This document shows positions 45,864-55,751 of a stretch of 64,000 bases of DNA, piece by piece. Every line of letters starts with the position of its first letter. Within the stretch, counting starts at the first letter, position 1. A program made the translations under genes and the position numbers. The notes under the pieces are model-generated. The model did not search any database and was not told the DNA's origin. It saw nothing but the letters and a program-made list of their open reading frames with translations. This stretch comes from Deltaproteobacteria bacterium (GTDB lineage Bacteria > SAR324 > JACQKK01): assembly GCA_029858505.1 (NCBI GenBank), contig JAOUEW010000002.1, forward strand, positions 478,851 through 542,850. The letters are read 5' to 3'.

Positions 45864-47639
45864 ATGGCCAAAGTCGCCCCGTCTGCGCCTGCGTCTGCTC
45901 CGGTGGAGGAAACCCCCCCTCCCCTGCACCCGCTGCTGGGGCGTTTGCTGGCCGAGCATCATCTCACGTCTCAAGACCTAGATACCCTCCTCAAAGAAAA
46001 GAGCCCCCTTCCCAGGGAGATGGCCCCCTTGAAGGCCCTGTTGGTCCAATTGAAACTGGTGCCGGAGGAAACCCTGCAACAGGCCCAGGCCGAGTTGTTT
46101 GGGTTGGAATATCGGGCCCAATTGGAGGATGTAATCCCCGACCCAGTGTTTGCCAAGGAAATTCCCATCCGTTACGCCAAGCGGTTTATGTTTTACCCCC
46201 TTCAGCTAACCCCGGAGGAACTGGTGGTGGCGGTGGAAAACCCGGAGGAGTTTGAACCGGTGGAAGATGCTGGGCGGAAGTTTCGGCGGCCCGTGCGGCA
46301 TGTGGTGTCTACCCGGCAGTCGATCATGTCGCTGATTAACCGGGCTTACAACATGGCCAATCGGGGCACCGAGCAGGCCATTGAAGGGTTTGAAGCCCCC
46401 GATGATGGCGCCCCCCCCGGCCCCGGCGGCTGGGGCATTGAAGAACCGGAAGACCTGATCGACGCGCGGGATGAAGAGCCCATCAAGCGGCTGCTGAACA
46501 GCATTTTGTATCAGGCGGCCCGCTCTAACACCAGCGATGTGCACATTGATTCCACCCCCTCCGAGGTGGTGATTCGTTTTCGGGTAGACGGCGAGCTTCA
46601 TACCGTGACCACCCTGCCCAAGGCGGTGCACCTCACCATGATTAACCGCATTAAAGTGATGAGCCGCCTGGATATCTCTCAGCGTGGGCTTCCCCAAGAC
46701 GGCCGCACCCTCATCCTCATCGCCGGACGGCGGATAGACATCCGGGTCTCTACCCTGCCCACGGTGCACGGCGAAAAAGCCGTGATGCGTCTGTTGTATC
46801 AAGACCAGGAGATGTTCGACCTGCGAAAGCTGGGAATGCCGGAAGACATATACGCTCATGTGAAAAAGCTCATTCGCCAGTCGGGGGGAATCATTCTGGT
46901 CAGCGGCCCCACTGGCAGCGGTAAGACCACCACCCTCTACGCCGCCCTGCGGGAAATTGACCACCACACCAACAACATCATGACCATTGAAGACCCGGTG
47001 GAATACAAAATTCCCGGGTATGTGCAAACCGAGATCAACCCCAAACTGGGGCTGACCTTTGCCAACGCCCTTCGCTCGGTGCTGCGCCAAGACCCCGATG
47101 TCATCATGGTGGGGGAGATGCGCGACCGGGAAACGGCCATTATCGCCATTCAGGCGGCGCTGACGGGCCACACGGTGTTTTCCACCGTGCATACCAACGA
47201 TGCCCCCTCCACCATCACCCGCTTGGTGGATATGGGCATTGAACCCTATTTGGTGTCTTCCACGGTGATGGCGGTGCTGGCCCAGCGGCTGCTGCGGCGG
47301 ATTTGCTCGCATTGTAAAGTTCAGGTGGAACCCGATGAAGTGCTGCTGCTGGAACTGGGGCTGACTTCGAAAGAGATCAAGGCGGTAAAAACCTTGTACA
47401 AAGGGGCTGGCTGCGGCCAATGCCGGGGGAGCGGGTATTTGGGGCGGGTGGGGGTGTATGAACTGCTGATGATGTCTGACCCGGTGAAGAAACTGCTGCT
47501 CACCTCCAACGAAGCCAACCAAATTCGCGATGCCGCCACCGCCAATGGCATGGTCACCATGCGGCAATACGGCCTGCAAATGGTCATGGCCGGCATGACC
47601 ACCGTGGAAGAATTGGTGAGCGCCGCCAAAGAAGAATAA
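45864..47639 (+). CDS. GspE/PilB-type secretion or type IV pilus ATPase
   Basis: The N-terminal T2SSE domain (about 55-165) is followed by a flexible linker and the ATPase: Walker A GPTGSGKTT (348-356), Asp box TIEDPVEYKIPGY, Walker B QDPDVIMVGEMRD and His box STVHTNDAP. A zinc tetracysteine (CSHC and CGQC) and GRVGVYELL follow, as in GspE/PilB. The length of 591 fits. No GspD, GspF or pilins adjoin, so type II secretion versus pilus cannot be decided. Confidence 0.9.
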   Translation: MAKVAPSAPASAPVEETPPPLHPLLGRLLAEHHLTSQDLDTLLKEKSPLPREMAPLKALLVQLKLVPEETLQQAQAELFGLEYRAQLEDVIPDPVFAKEIPIRYAKRFMFYPLQLTPEELVVAVENPEEFEPVEDAGRKFRRPVRHVVSTRQSIMSLINRAYNMANRGTEQAIEGFEAPDDGAPPGPGGWGIEEPEDLIDARDEEPIKRLLNSILYQAARSNTSDVHIDSTPSEVVIRFRVDGELHTVTTLPKAVHLTMINRIKVMSRLDISQRGLPQDGRTLILIAGRRIDIRVSTLPTVHGEKAVMRLLYQDQEMFDLRKLGMPEDIYAHVKKLIRQSGGIILVSGPTGSGKTTTLYAALREIDHHTNNIMTIEDPVEYKIPGYVQTEINPKLGLTFANALRSVLRQDPDVIMVGEMRDRETAIIAIQAALTGHTVFSTVHTNDAPSTITRLVDMGIEPYLVSSTVMAVLAQRLLRRICSHCKVQVEPDEVLLLELGLTSKEIKAVKTLYKGAGCGQCRGSGYLGRVGVYELLMMSDPVKKLLLTSNEANQIRDAATANGMVTMRQYGLQMVMAGMTTVEELVSAAKEE

Positions 47640-47670
47640 CCCAAACACAACCTCCTCAGAGCCTGCCCCC

Positions 47671-48342
47671 ATGGCGATTGCCATTGGAGACATTCACGGC
47701 TGCCTGGCCCCGTTGGAAAAACTGGTGTCGCGGCTGCCACCCGGCCGGGAACTGGTGTTTCTGGGCGATTACATTGACCGGGGGCCAGACTCCGCCGGGG
47801 TGGTGGCGTTTCTTCTAACGCTGGCCCAGACCCGCCCTTGCCGGTTCCTGATGGGCAACCACGAGGACATGCTGCTGAAGGCCCTCCGCTCCCCCGATCA
47901 CATCGGCCAATGGATCATCAACGGGGGCACCGCTACCCTGAAAAGTTACGGTTCCAATGTGGAGGATTGGCGCCTGCAACCCAGCCGTGGGGCCTTGTTT
48001 GGGGAGCATGGGGAGTTTTTCAAAGGTCTGGCGATGTTTTACCAAGACCCACATGCCATCTACGTCCATGCCGGAATCAACCCGGCCCTGGAAGACATGC
48101 CCCAACAGAAGGCGAACACCCTGCTGTGGGTTCGAGAGGAGTTTTTTAGCAAGCCTGAACGCTGGCGGGGGAAGCCGGTGGTGTTTGGCCACACCCCCAC
48201 CCGTTTCATGGGGCTCTCTGGGCGGGAGATATACAAAAACCCGCCTTACTTTGGCATTGACACGGGCTGCGTGTATGGCGGGTTTCTCACCGCCTTCGAC
48301 CCCGCCACGGGCGAAATATGGCAGGCGAACAACATGGGGTAG
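47671..48342 (+). CDS. PPP-family metallophosphatase (serine/threonine or dinucleotide)
   Basis: All three signature blocks are present: GDIHGCL, GDYIDRGPD and GNHEDM, with HAGINP and FGHTPT farther on. The length of 223 matches bacterial PrpA/ApaH-like short forms. It could dephosphorylate proteins or diadenosine tetraphosphate. It lies 31 bases after the GspE-like gene, so they may be co-transcribed. A link with the FHA proteins is possible but unproven. Confidence 0.88.
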   Translation: MAIAIGDIHGCLAPLEKLVSRLPPGRELVFLGDYIDRGPDSAGVVAFLLTLAQTRPCRFLMGNHEDMLLKALRSPDHIGQWIINGGTATLKSYGSNVEDWRLQPSRGALFGEHGEFFKGLAMFYQDPHAIYVHAGINPALEDMPQQKANTLLWVREEFFSKPERWRGKPVVFGHTPTRFMGLSGREIYKNPPYFGIDTGCVYGGFLTAFDPATGEIWQANNMG

Positions 48343-48834
48343 CCACTTCTCGGTGGTATTCTTTTCCCAGCGGTTTCTTTTTTTGTCAGGATTTGAGACA
48401 ATCATTCTGCCTTGGGGCTCTGGTTGATCGGCACGGTTCCAGACGCAAGCGGGTCAGCCGTCTGAAATACTGGCCCAGCCCCAGGGTACTCTCTGAATAC
48501 CTTCATCCCTACTTGTTCTGAAACTCAATTCCCATCCCCTCCATGGCCAGGACCTGTTTCAGGATGGCCATGAATTCAGCATTGGTTGGTGTTTGGGGGG
48601 GGCATGGAACAACGAACAGGCCCTGAGGTTCTGGGAAAAACGCCCTCTCCCAGAGGAAAGATCGTCAAGAGGATACGTGGTTGGCGTAACCTTGGGGTTT
48701 CTTTCAGCGTGGAAAGTTACGTAGAACGTTGGTCAGCTTCCCTCCCTATTTTTGGCCCATAGGTGTAAGCAACGCCCTCCGTTGTGCCCATCCATTGCTT
48801 GAAACCTCCACGGCGGGATACAGTATTTCCTTCG
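48343..48834. other. Gene-free region before tRNA-Ile
   Basis: No supported gene. Short open pieces exist on the minus strand, for instance one around 48517-48590 reading EFMAILKQVLAMEGMGIEFQ and ending in a stop, but without start, ribosome site or known match. It may include worn-out coding DNA. Confidence 0.4.
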
Positions 48835-48908
48835 GGGCCAATAGCTCAGGTGGTTAGAGCGGCCGACTCATAATCGGCTGGTCGCAGGTTCAAGTCCTGC
48901 TTGGCCCA
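48835..48908 (+). tRNA. tRNA-Ile with CAU anticodon (lysidine-type, reads AUA)
   Basis: A 7-bp acceptor stem (GGGCCAA with TTGGCCC), D arm (GCTC...GAGC), anticodon arm GCCGA-CTCATAA-TCGGC and T arm with GTTCAAGTC form a full cloverleaf. The anticodon at 48869-48871 is CAU. The segment CTGGTCGCAGGTTCAAGTCC resembles E. coli ileX rather than elongator or initiator tRNA-Met, so I call the minor tRNA-Ile whose C34 is made lysidine by TilS. The CCA end is not encoded. Confidence 0.9.
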
Positions 48909-48952
48909 CTAGATATCAATAACTTAGGTTGATTTACCCGCTTAAAACAAAA

Positions 48953-49009
48953 TGCTAACCACTGCTAACCGCCTTATTTATCCCCTAAAACTGCTAACAA
49001 AATGCTAAC
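48953..49009. repeat. Cluster of four TGCTAAC direct repeats beside the tRNA
   Basis: TGCTAAC occurs at 48953, 48963, 48992 and 49003; the outer two sit in the longer copy AAAATGCTAACCA. Spacings are 10, 29 and 11 bases. Paired short direct repeats next to the 3' end of a tRNA are what arm-type sites of a tyrosine integrase look like. No integrase gene is nearby. Confidence 0.55.
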
Positions 49010-49086
49010 CAATTTCACCCTCTAGCGGCCATCACTTTTCCAGTGGTTGAAGTCTTTCTAAGAAAAGCCTGAGAATTGAAATTCCC

Positions 49087-50646
49087 CTAGGATTCCTTTT
49101 GGGTTAATCGGCGAGCCAGATCGACCACCAACCGAATTCCAGAGGCGGTGCCCCCTTTGGGCAGCAAGGGATGTTCGCCATCGCTCCATTGGTAACAGTC
49201 CAGATGGGCCCAGGGGGTGTCTCCCACAAATTCTTGCAGAAACAACGCCGCCGTAATCGCCCCGCCAAACCCAGAGCTGGACGCATTGGCCAAGTCGGCC
49301 GAATTCGATTCCAGTTGATTCCCGTACTCTTTCCATAAAGGCAAGGGCCACACCGGCTCGGCCACCGCCTGGGCAGAGGAAATCACCGCCTGTTGCAGCC
49401 CTGGGTGGTTCGAAAACAGCCCCATGATGTTTTTCCCCAGCGCGGTGCGGCAGGCGCCGGTGAGGGTGGCCATGTCCACCATCCAATGGGGTTGAAACGA
49501 TTTCGCCAGGGCGAAACAATCCGCCAGCACCAGCCGTCCTTCAGCGTCGGTGCTGGTCACCTCCACGGTAAGCCCCATCTTGGTGTGAAGCACATCTCCC
49601 GGTTTGAACGAGCCCGGCCCCACGGCGTTTTCAGCCAGCCCCACCACGCAGAGGACCCGCAACGGAAGGTTAAGTTGAACCACCGACGAGAAAGCCCCCA
49701 GCACTGCGGCGGCGCCCCCCATGTCTTTCCGCATCAACTGCATGCCGGAGGATGTTTTTATTTCCAACCCACCCGAATCAAACGTGACCCCTTTGCCCAC
49801 CAAGGCCAGCAGAGGGAGGTCCTTCTTTTCTGGTGGATCGTGAATTAAACAGGCCAAAACGGGAGGAACCGAGGCCCCTTTTCCCACGGCCCACATGGCC
49901 CCATAACCTTGTTTCAGCAGGTCATTTCCAATGATGACCTGAAGTTTGCTTCCGGTTGCGGCGGCGATTTCCTCCACCCGTTGGGTCATGAACCCCGGGT
50001 CGGCTTCACTGGCTGGCCAATGAATCCAGTCTCGGCTGCGCCAAATGGCTTGGCCCACAATCTGAGCCTCCTTCAGAGCTTGGGCCATGGCATCGGGGTG
50101 GCCCGGGCCCACCCATTCCAACATTAGTTTTTCTGGCGGTTGAGAGCGGGTCAGGTAACGGTCAAACCGGTACTCTGCCATCCAGGCGGCTTCCATGGCC
50201 AAGCGCCAAGCCAGGGCCAAGGGGTCCTGGGTGCCCTTTACGCCTTGACCACCATAGCCGCCGGAGAAAATCGGTTGGTCTTCCCGTGTTCTGAGCAAGC
50301 CCTCCGCCCAACCCTGGGGAGATTCCGGCGGCACCAAACTGATTTGCTTGGCGCCAACAGAACCCAGAGCTTTGAATCCCACCCCCAGGCTGTTTAACCA
50401 TATGCCAGAGTGAATATCTTCCGCTTTTCCCAGCCCCACGATGACCCAACACCCAAGAGGGCTCTGCAAAATGAGGCATTGGCCCGGTTTCCCGGAGAAA
50501 TCTTTACGTTTGATTTCTTTCTGAGCCAGATCTTTTAGCGTTGGCGGAAGGTCTGGGGGAAAGAGAGAAGAGTCCTGCCAGCAAAAATGAAGACGGTTGG
50601 CATGGGAGGGAGAGGGAGAAATGGAAAAGGTGGGTTCCTGTGCCAT
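49087..50646 (-). CDS. pepA: Leucyl aminopeptidase (M17)
   Basis: This metal-dependent aminopeptidase turns over peptides in the cytoplasm. Its C-terminal domain has LVGKGVTFDSGGLEIK (metal and Lys), LMRKDMGGAAAVLGAF and STDAEGRLVLAD, where NTDAEGRL is usual. The length of 519 is normal. Some family members also bind DNA, which is not testable here. It begins six bases after the sucD stop, making it the third gene of a sucC-sucD-pepA unit. Confidence 0.95.
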   Translation of the reverse strand: MAQEPTFSISPSPSHANRLHFCWQDSSLFPPDLPPTLKDLAQKEIKRKDFSGKPGQCLILQSPLGCWVIVGLGKAEDIHSGIWLNSLGVGFKALGSVGAKQISLVPPESPQGWAEGLLRTREDQPIFSGGYGGQGVKGTQDPLALAWRLAMEAAWMAEYRFDRYLTRSQPPEKLMLEWVGPGHPDAMAQALKEAQIVGQAIWRSRDWIHWPASEADPGFMTQRVEEIAAATGSKLQVIIGNDLLKQGYGAMWAVGKGASVPPVLACLIHDPPEKKDLPLLALVGKGVTFDSGGLEIKTSSGMQLMRKDMGGAAAVLGAFSSVVQLNLPLRVLCVVGLAENAVGPGSFKPGDVLHTKMGLTVEVTSTDAEGRLVLADCFALAKSFQPHWMVDMATLTGACRTALGKNIMGLFSNHPGLQQAVISSAQAVAEPVWPLPLWKEYGNQLESNSADLANASSSGFGGAITAALFLQEFVGDTPWAHLDCYQWSDGEHPLLPKGGTASGIRLVVDLARRLTQKES

Positions 50647-50652
50647 GCAACG

Positions 50653-51525
50653 TTAACCTTTCAATAGTTCTTTCATCCGTTGGCCAATCAAATCTGGGGT
50701 GGGAACAATGTGAATGCCCGCTTCTTCCATCACCTGGACTTTTTCTTTGGCCGTGCCATGGCCCCCCGAAATAATGGCTCCGGCATGCCCCATGCGGCGG
50801 CCAGGGGGTGCCGTGCGGCCAGCGATGAACCCAACAATGGGTTTCGTCATGTAGGCTTTGGCGAACAGGGCGGCTTCCTCTTCGGCCTCTCCGCCAATTT
50901 CACCAATCATAACAACGCCTTCGGTGTCAGGGTCTTCCTCAAACCAAGACAGGCATTCCACAAAACTGGTGCCGTTGACCGGGTCTCCCCCAATGCCAAT
51001 GCAAGTGGACTGACCCAGCCCCAATTGGGTGAGCTGCCACACCGCCTCATAGGTTAACGTTCCCGAACGGGACACCACCCCAACTGTTCCCGCTTTGTGA
51101 ATATAGCCGGGCATGATTCCAATTTTGCATTGTTCCGGGGTGATGATGCCAGGGCAATTGGGGCCAATCAACACCGCGTCGCGCGCGGCCACATAGTCCA
51201 CGGCCTTCACCATATCCACCACCGGAATGCCTTCGGTAATGCACACAATCACCCCGATGCCCGCGTCGGCGGCTTCCATGATGGCATCGGCGGCAAAGGG
51301 AGGGGGAACGAAAATCATGGAAGCATTGGCTCCGGTGGCCTCCACCCCTTCCGCCACCGTATTGAACACGGGGATCCCATCAAAGGTCTCTCCCCCCTTT
51401 CCGGGAGTTACACCGGCGACCACTTGGGTGCCATAGGCCGCGCAGGCCCGGGTATGCAGAGACCCTTGCGCGCCAGTCATTCCCTGAACCAACAGGGTGG
51501 TGTCTTTGTTCACTAACACGGCCAT
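50653..51525 (-). CDS. sucD: Succinyl-CoA synthetase alpha subunit
   Basis: It carries the CoA site and the phosphohistidine in [13 protein letters not shown]. The N-terminal [21 protein letters not shown] is the CoA-binding Rossmann start. The length of 290 is standard. It is 22 bases after sucC and translationally close to pepA. Confidence 0.98.
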   Translation of the reverse strand: MAVLVNKDTTLLVQGMTGAQGSLHTRACAAYGTQVVAGVTPGKGGETFDGIPVFNTVAEGVEATGANASMIFVPPPFAADAIMEAADAGIGVIVCITEGIPVVDMVKAVDYVAARDAVLIGPNCPGIITPEQCKIGIMPGYIHKAGTVGVVSRSGTLTYEAVWQLTQLGLGQSTCIGIGGDPVNGTSFVECLSWFEEDPDTEGVVMIGEIGGEAEEEAALFAKAYMTKPIVGFIAGRTAPPGRRMGHAGAIISGGHGTAKEKVQVMEEAGIHIVPTPDLIGQRMKELLKG

Positions 51526-51547
51526 GGGAATTCCTTTGAATGGGATT

Positions 51548-52729
51548 TTATTGGCCAGAAGCCGCGTGTACGCTTTTTTCGGCGGCTTCTTTCAGCCCCT
51601 GGGCCTGAATCAATTTTCCAGATAATCCAGCTTGCTGAATGATCGTCAACGCTTTGTCGGCGTTGGTACCTTCTAACCTCACCACCACAGGAATACCCAT
51701 GTGCAGGTTTTTAAAGGCGGCCACCACCCCTTCGGCCACCAAATCACAGCGAACAATCCCGCCGAAAATATTGATAAGAATGCACTTTACGTTGGGGTCT
51801 TTGGTGATGATTCGGAAGGCGGTTTCCACCCGCTTTTGATCGGCGGTTCCGCCTACGTCCAGAAAGTTGGCGGGCTTTCCCCCATGGGCCTGAATCATAT
51901 CCATGGTGGCCATGGCCAAACCAGCCCCGTTCACCATGCAACCAATGTTTCCCTCTAGCCGGATGTAATTCAACCCGGCATCGGCGGCTTCTACTTCTAA
52001 GGTTTCTTCTTCATCTAGGTCTCTAAAGGCCACGTTGTCGGGGTGCCGGAACAGGGCGTTGTCGTCTAAGGTGATCTTGGCGTCCAACGCCAGCAGTTGA
52101 TTGTTTTTGGTGATGACCAGGGGGTTGATTTCAATCATGCTGGCATCTTCTTCGGTAAACACGCGATAGGCCGAAAGAAGCAAGCCGCTCATGGCCCGGA
52201 CCAGCTTGGGGTCAATTTTATCTAAGCCCAGTCGGTAGGCTAGGCGAGCCCCCTGAAAGGGGCGGAACCCCAGCACCGGGTCGGCTTCCTCGCGAATGAT
52301 TTTATCAGGATGGTTGGCGGCCACTTCCTCAATTTCCATTCCCCCTTCGGTCGAGGCCAATGCCACCAAGCTTTTGTTGGAGCGATCCACCAGCATGGAG
52401 AAATACAGTTCTTTTTTAATGTCCAACCCTTCTTCAACCAACACTTTTTTGACGACCCGGCCTTGGGGGCCCGTTTGAGGCGAGACCAGCGTCATCCCTA
52501 AAATGTTTCGCCCCTCTTTCTCCAACGCGTCTTTGGTTTTGCAAACTTTGACCCCTCCCGCTTTGCCCCGGCCCCCGGCATGAATTTGCGCTTTGACCAC
52601 CCAGGTTTGGCCGCCCAATTTTTCAGCAGCCAGCGCGATGTCTTCTGGGTTGAAGGCCATTTCACCCCTTGGAATCGCCATTCCATGCTTGGCCAACAGA
52701 GATTTGGCCTGGTATTCGTGTATTTTCAT
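51548..52729 (-). CDS. sucC: Succinyl-CoA synthetase beta subunit
   Basis: The ATP-grasp domain begins [17 protein letters not shown] and includes the lysine-rich [15 protein letters not shown] stretch; the C-terminal part has [13 protein letters not shown] and [11 protein letters not shown]. The 393-residue length is standard. The start was placed at the conserved MKIHEYQ; upstream codons are not conserved. It heads the sucC-sucD-pepA operon. Confidence 0.98.
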   Translation of the reverse strand: MKIHEYQAKSLLAKHGMAIPRGEMAFNPEDIALAAEKLGGQTWVVKAQIHAGGRGKAGGVKVCKTKDALEKEGRNILGMTLVSPQTGPQGRVVKKVLVEEGLDIKKELYFSMLVDRSNKSLVALASTEGGMEIEEVAANHPDKIIREEADPVLGFRPFQGARLAYRLGLDKIDPKLVRAMSGLLLSAYRVFTEEDASMIEINPLVITKNNQLLALDAKITLDDNALFRHPDNVAFRDLDEEETLEVEAADAGLNYIRLEGNIGCMVNGAGLAMATMDMIQAHGGKPANFLDVGGTADQKRVETAFRIITKDPNVKCILINIFGGIVRCDLVAEGVVAAFKNLHMGIPVVVRLEGTNADKALTIIQQAGLSGKLIQAQGLKEAAEKSVHAASGQ

Positions 52730-52849
52730 AAATCGGGTGCCCCAGGAATGGAGAGAAGGATGAGACGGTTGAAACCAAAGGATAGGATTGAAACCAAAAG
52801 GTGGTGCCGCCATTAACCTAGCAAACCCTGGGGCTTCCGCCAACTGTAA

Positions 52850-52867
52850 ACAAGTTTATAAACTTGT
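52850..52867. promoter_or_regulatory. 18-bp perfect palindrome upstream of sucC
   Basis: ACAAGTTTATAAACTTGT reads the same on both strands. It lies 120 bases before the sucC start and about 97 bases before the plus-strand CNNM gene, inside the divergent control region. Size and perfection suit an operator for a dimeric regulator. No T run follows, so it is not a terminator. Confidence 0.6.
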
Positions 52868-52963
52868 CTCCCCATGCGGGTCGAGTTGCCCCAAAGTTAG
52901 GAATCAGATAGAATACTTTTCTCAAAATAAATCATTATCCCCATCACCATTTTTAGGAGTTAC

Positions 52964-54322
52964 GTGGACATCCCCCTTTGGGAAACGGCTGGCATTATCG
53001 CGAGCATTGTTTTTTCCGCTTTTTTTTCGGCTTCCGAAACCGCCCTCACCAGTCTTACCGACTTTAAAACCCGCCAATTGATGGAAACCCGAGGCCGGTT
53101 GGCCCGTCCGCTATGGGTTTGGTTAGAGCACCCCAACCAAGTGTTGACCACCATTCTTATTGGAAACAATCTTTCCAATATTACGGCCTCTATTCTGGCC
53201 TCCAGCATTGCCAATCATTATTTTGACGATCAGGCGATTCCCTACACCATTGGGGTGATGACCTTCGTGCTGCTGGTGGTGTCTGAGATTACCCCCAAAA
53301 CCTTCGCGCGTGCCTTTCCAGAAACTTCTTCGTTGGTGTTGGTTCATTTTATCTATTTGTTTTTTCTGATATTCTTCCCCATCAGTTGGGGGGTGGCCAA
53401 ATTTACCCGGGCATTGATTCGCCTGACCGGGAAAAAGCATGAAGGCCCAACTGTGACCGAGGAAGACCTGTCTTATTTGGTACGCATGGGATATCAGTCT
53501 GGGGTCCTCGATAAAAACCAAAGTGATTTGCTGCACTCGGTGATTGATTTTTCCGATACCATTGCCCGGGAAATCATGACTCCCCGCACCACTATGCTGG
53601 CCCTTCCAGAAGACAGTTCCTACGAGGAAGTCGTCAAGGCTTTCCAAGAGACCCGTTTCAGCCGCATACCGGTCTACCGGGAAAATAGGGATCAAATTGT
53701 TGGGGTCATCTACTCCAAATATTTAATCCCTCCGCCCTCTCGCAAAGAGCAAAAAACCTTTCTTTCCGCCAGAATGCGGAAACCCGTGTATATTCCTGAA
53801 ACGATGAAAATCCAGGACTTGATCCAACTGTTTCAAGCCGAACGAATTCACTTGGGCATTGTGGTGAATGAATTCGGGGGAACGGAAGGGTTGGTCACCT
53901 TGGAGGATGTGGTGGAAGAATTGTTTGGTGAAATTCGAGATGAGTTCGATCAGGAGGAAATGGATCTGCTTTCTCGAAAGAAGGATGGCTCTATGCTGGC
54001 CAACGCCCGGGTGGGCGTAGAAGCCCTGGAAGATGAATTGAAAATTCGGTTTCCCTTGGAACGCCAGTACGACACCTTGGGGGGATTTTTAATGGAAACC
54101 GCTGGAATGGTTCCAGAAGTGGGTTGGAAGCATGCATATGAAGGGTATTTGTTCCAGGTTGAAGAAGCCGACCAAACCAAGGTGATTCTGGTTTCCCTGC
54201 GGAAACAGCAACAGGAGGATTCATCTTCACGAAAAGCCGCTTCAGCTCGAAAAAAGCCTGTTGAGAAAAAAAACCGCCAGAGGAAATACGGCCAAAGAAA
54301 CGTGGAATCATCGGCCCCTTGA
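52964..54322 (+). CDS. CNNM/CorC-type hemolysin-family transporter
   Basis: A DUF21/CNNM membrane domain (about 1-185, with AFFSASETALTSL and ILIGNNLSNITASILAS) is followed by two CBS domains (about 200-320, EIMTPRTTMLALPED and VVNEFGGTEGLVTLEDVVEE) and a CorC_HlyC domain (about 340-420). Such proteins mediate magnesium or cobalt efflux; the hemolysin name is historical. The start is a GTG with TTAGGAG ahead. The last 35 residues are lysine- and arginine-rich. Confidence 0.92.
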   Translation: MDIPLWETAGIIASIVFSAFFSASETALTSLTDFKTRQLMETRGRLARPLWVWLEHPNQVLTTILIGNNLSNITASILASSIANHYFDDQAIPYTIGVMTFVLLVVSEITPKTFARAFPETSSLVLVHFIYLFFLIFFPISWGVAKFTRALIRLTGKKHEGPTVTEEDLSYLVRMGYQSGVLDKNQSDLLHSVIDFSDTIAREIMTPRTTMLALPEDSSYEEVVKAFQETRFSRIPVYRENRDQIVGVIYSKYLIPPPSRKEQKTFLSARMRKPVYIPETMKIQDLIQLFQAERIHLGIVVNEFGGTEGLVTLEDVVEELFGEIRDEFDQEEMDLLSRKKDGSMLANARVGVEALEDELKIRFPLERQYDTLGGFLMETAGMVPEVGWKHAYEGYLFQVEEADQTKVILVSLRKQQQEDSSSRKAASARKKPVEKKNRQRKYGQRNVESSAP

Positions 54323-54418
54323 AAAACAAGACTGGAACAATTCAAAGTTTTTCCGGTACAATGACATCCTACGTTCACGTTTAGGTCAAACCTTCACCCG
54401 TTTCTAAGTCCATCTGCC

Positions 54419-54742
54419 ATGAGCAAGTTTTCCTTCGGATTTCAAGTTGTTCCCCCCGGGGGTCGGCCTGCGGAAGTTCAGGCCGATATCGTCCGTAACC
54501 TATTGGAAAAAGAGATCAATCCATCCGTGGCCGGGCACGGGGGATTCTTCACCTTGGTGAAGGTAGAGGACAACAACGTGTATGTTTCTTTAGGCGGAGG
54601 GTGCCAGGGATGCGGAATGGCCAACGTGACTTTAAAGCAGGGCCTGGAAAAGCGGTTGCGGCAAGTTCTCCCGGAGTTGAACCAAGTGGTGGATGTGACC
54701 GACCATGCGGCGGGGACTCAGCCTTATTACACCCATAGTTAA
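54419..54742 (+). CDS. NifU-like Fe-S scaffold domain protein
   Basis: The product has 107 residues. It comprises only the NifU C-terminal (Nfu) domain: INPSVAGHGGFFTLVKVED then the cluster-binding CxxC in GGGCQGCGMANVTLKQGLEK. It delivers Fe-S clusters to target proteins. The A-type NfuA N-terminal domain is missing. Confidence 0.92.
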   Translation: MSKFSFGFQVVPPGGRPAEVQADIVRNLLEKEINPSVAGHGGFFTLVKVEDNNVYVSLGGGCQGCGMANVTLKQGLEKRLRQVLPELNQVVDVTDHAAGTQPYYTHS

Positions 54743-54996
54743 AGTCATTTTAGAAAAAAGTTTTTCTCCCCATTATTCTCCCTTCCTGTCCGACTCCCTT
54801 CCTATTTTTGCCCTGTTTCTATTTTTCCCTGTCTCAGCAAGGGGGGGGTGTTATTTGGGGTCTTTCGAATCAATCAACCGAACTGCCGGTTGGTGAGCAG
54901 AGGGCCCACCGGAACCTCTGGTTTGTATGCGCTCCAAAAAAATGGCCCCATATTTTTATTCCCTGTCACGGCAAAATAGGAATAATATAGCCCTCT

Positions 54997-55329
54997 CTAT
55001 CCCTTCGATCGAATGGCTGTTTCTTTGCGAATCCAGGCCATAAAGTCTGGGTTCCCCCCAAGGATGGGAACCGCCACCACACAGGGGCATGAATAACTGT
55101 GCAGCTCTTTGATTCTGCCGATAAGGGCATCCAGCCGATCTCCGCTGGTTTTCATAATCATCGGCACTTCTTTTTCTTGCTGTACTTTATCCTCCCACCA
55201 ATAAATAGAATCCATGTTTCCCAGCAGATTGGCGCAAGCCGCCAGCCGTTCTTCCACTACCTTTCGGGCAATGACCAAGGCTTCTTCATGACTAGAGGCC
55301 GTGACATACACAAGAAAAGTTTTCTCCAT
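54997..55329 (-). CDS. cutA: Divalent-cation tolerance protein CutA
   Basis: This trimeric small protein shows the CutA pattern: FLVYVTASSHEEALVIAR, ERLAACANL, SIYWWEDKVQQEKE, MIMKT and LHSYSCPCVVAVPI. At 110 residues it is full length. It lies two bases after yjbQ, so they share a transcript. Its cellular role remains poorly defined although copper tolerance was the first report. Confidence 0.95.
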   Translation of the reverse strand: MEKTFLVYVTASSHEEALVIARKVVEERLAACANLLGNMDSIYWWEDKVQQEKEVPMIMKTSGDRLDALIGRIKELHSYSCPCVVAVPILGGNPDFMAWIRKETAIRSKG

Positions 55330-55331
55330 GG

Positions 55332-55751
55332 TTATTCCCCGATGATTTTCACCAACACCCGTTTTTTACGGTGGCCATCAAATTCGCCATAAAAAATCTG
55401 CTCCCAGGGGCCGAAATCCAGCTTTCCCTGGGTTACGGCCACCACCACCTCACGCCCCATGACTTGCCGCTTCATATGGGCATCGGCGTTGTCTTCCCCT
55501 GTTCGGTTGTGAAGATAACCCGCCACGGGTTCATGGGGAGCCAGCTTTTCCAACCATTTGTCATAATCCTGGTGCAGCCCCCGTTCGTCATCGTTAATAA
55601 ACACCGATGCGGTAATGTGCATGGCATTGACCAGGATCAACCCTTCCTGAACGCGGCTTTCTTTCAAGCAATCGGTGACTTCCCCGGTGATGTTCACGAA
55701 TCCCCTCCGGGAAGGAACATTGAACCATAATTCCTTGCGATAACTTTTCAT
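55332..55751 (-). CDS. YjbQ/UPF0047 family protein
   Basis: Residues [15 protein letters not shown] and the [12 protein letters not shown] motif, with [19 protein letters not shown] at the end, match the YjbQ family (139 residues). Members have been described as a side-activity thiamine phosphate synthase. Conserved histidines likely form the active site. It is transcribed just before cutA. Confidence 0.92.
   Translation of the reverse strand: MKSYRKELWFNVPSRRGFVNITGEVTDCLKESRVQEGLILVNAMHITASVFINDDERGLHQDYDKWLEKLAPHEPVAGYLHNRTGEDNADAHMKRQVMGREVVVAVTQGKLDFGPWEQIFYGEFDGHRKKRVLVKIIGE

Noticed and set aside
46206-47693. 495-codon minus-strand frame opposite the GspE-like gene
   Set aside because: An antisense shadow, rich in His and Gly; the sense gene carries every expected motif.
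48517-48600. Short minus-strand frame ending EFMAILKQVLAMEGMGIEFQ
   Set aside because: It has no start codon context and no recognised family; it could be decayed coding DNA but cannot be supported.
48953-49009. Short repeats as a CRISPR array
   Set aside because: Repeats are only 7-13 bases and unevenly spaced, with no spacer structure and no cas genes.
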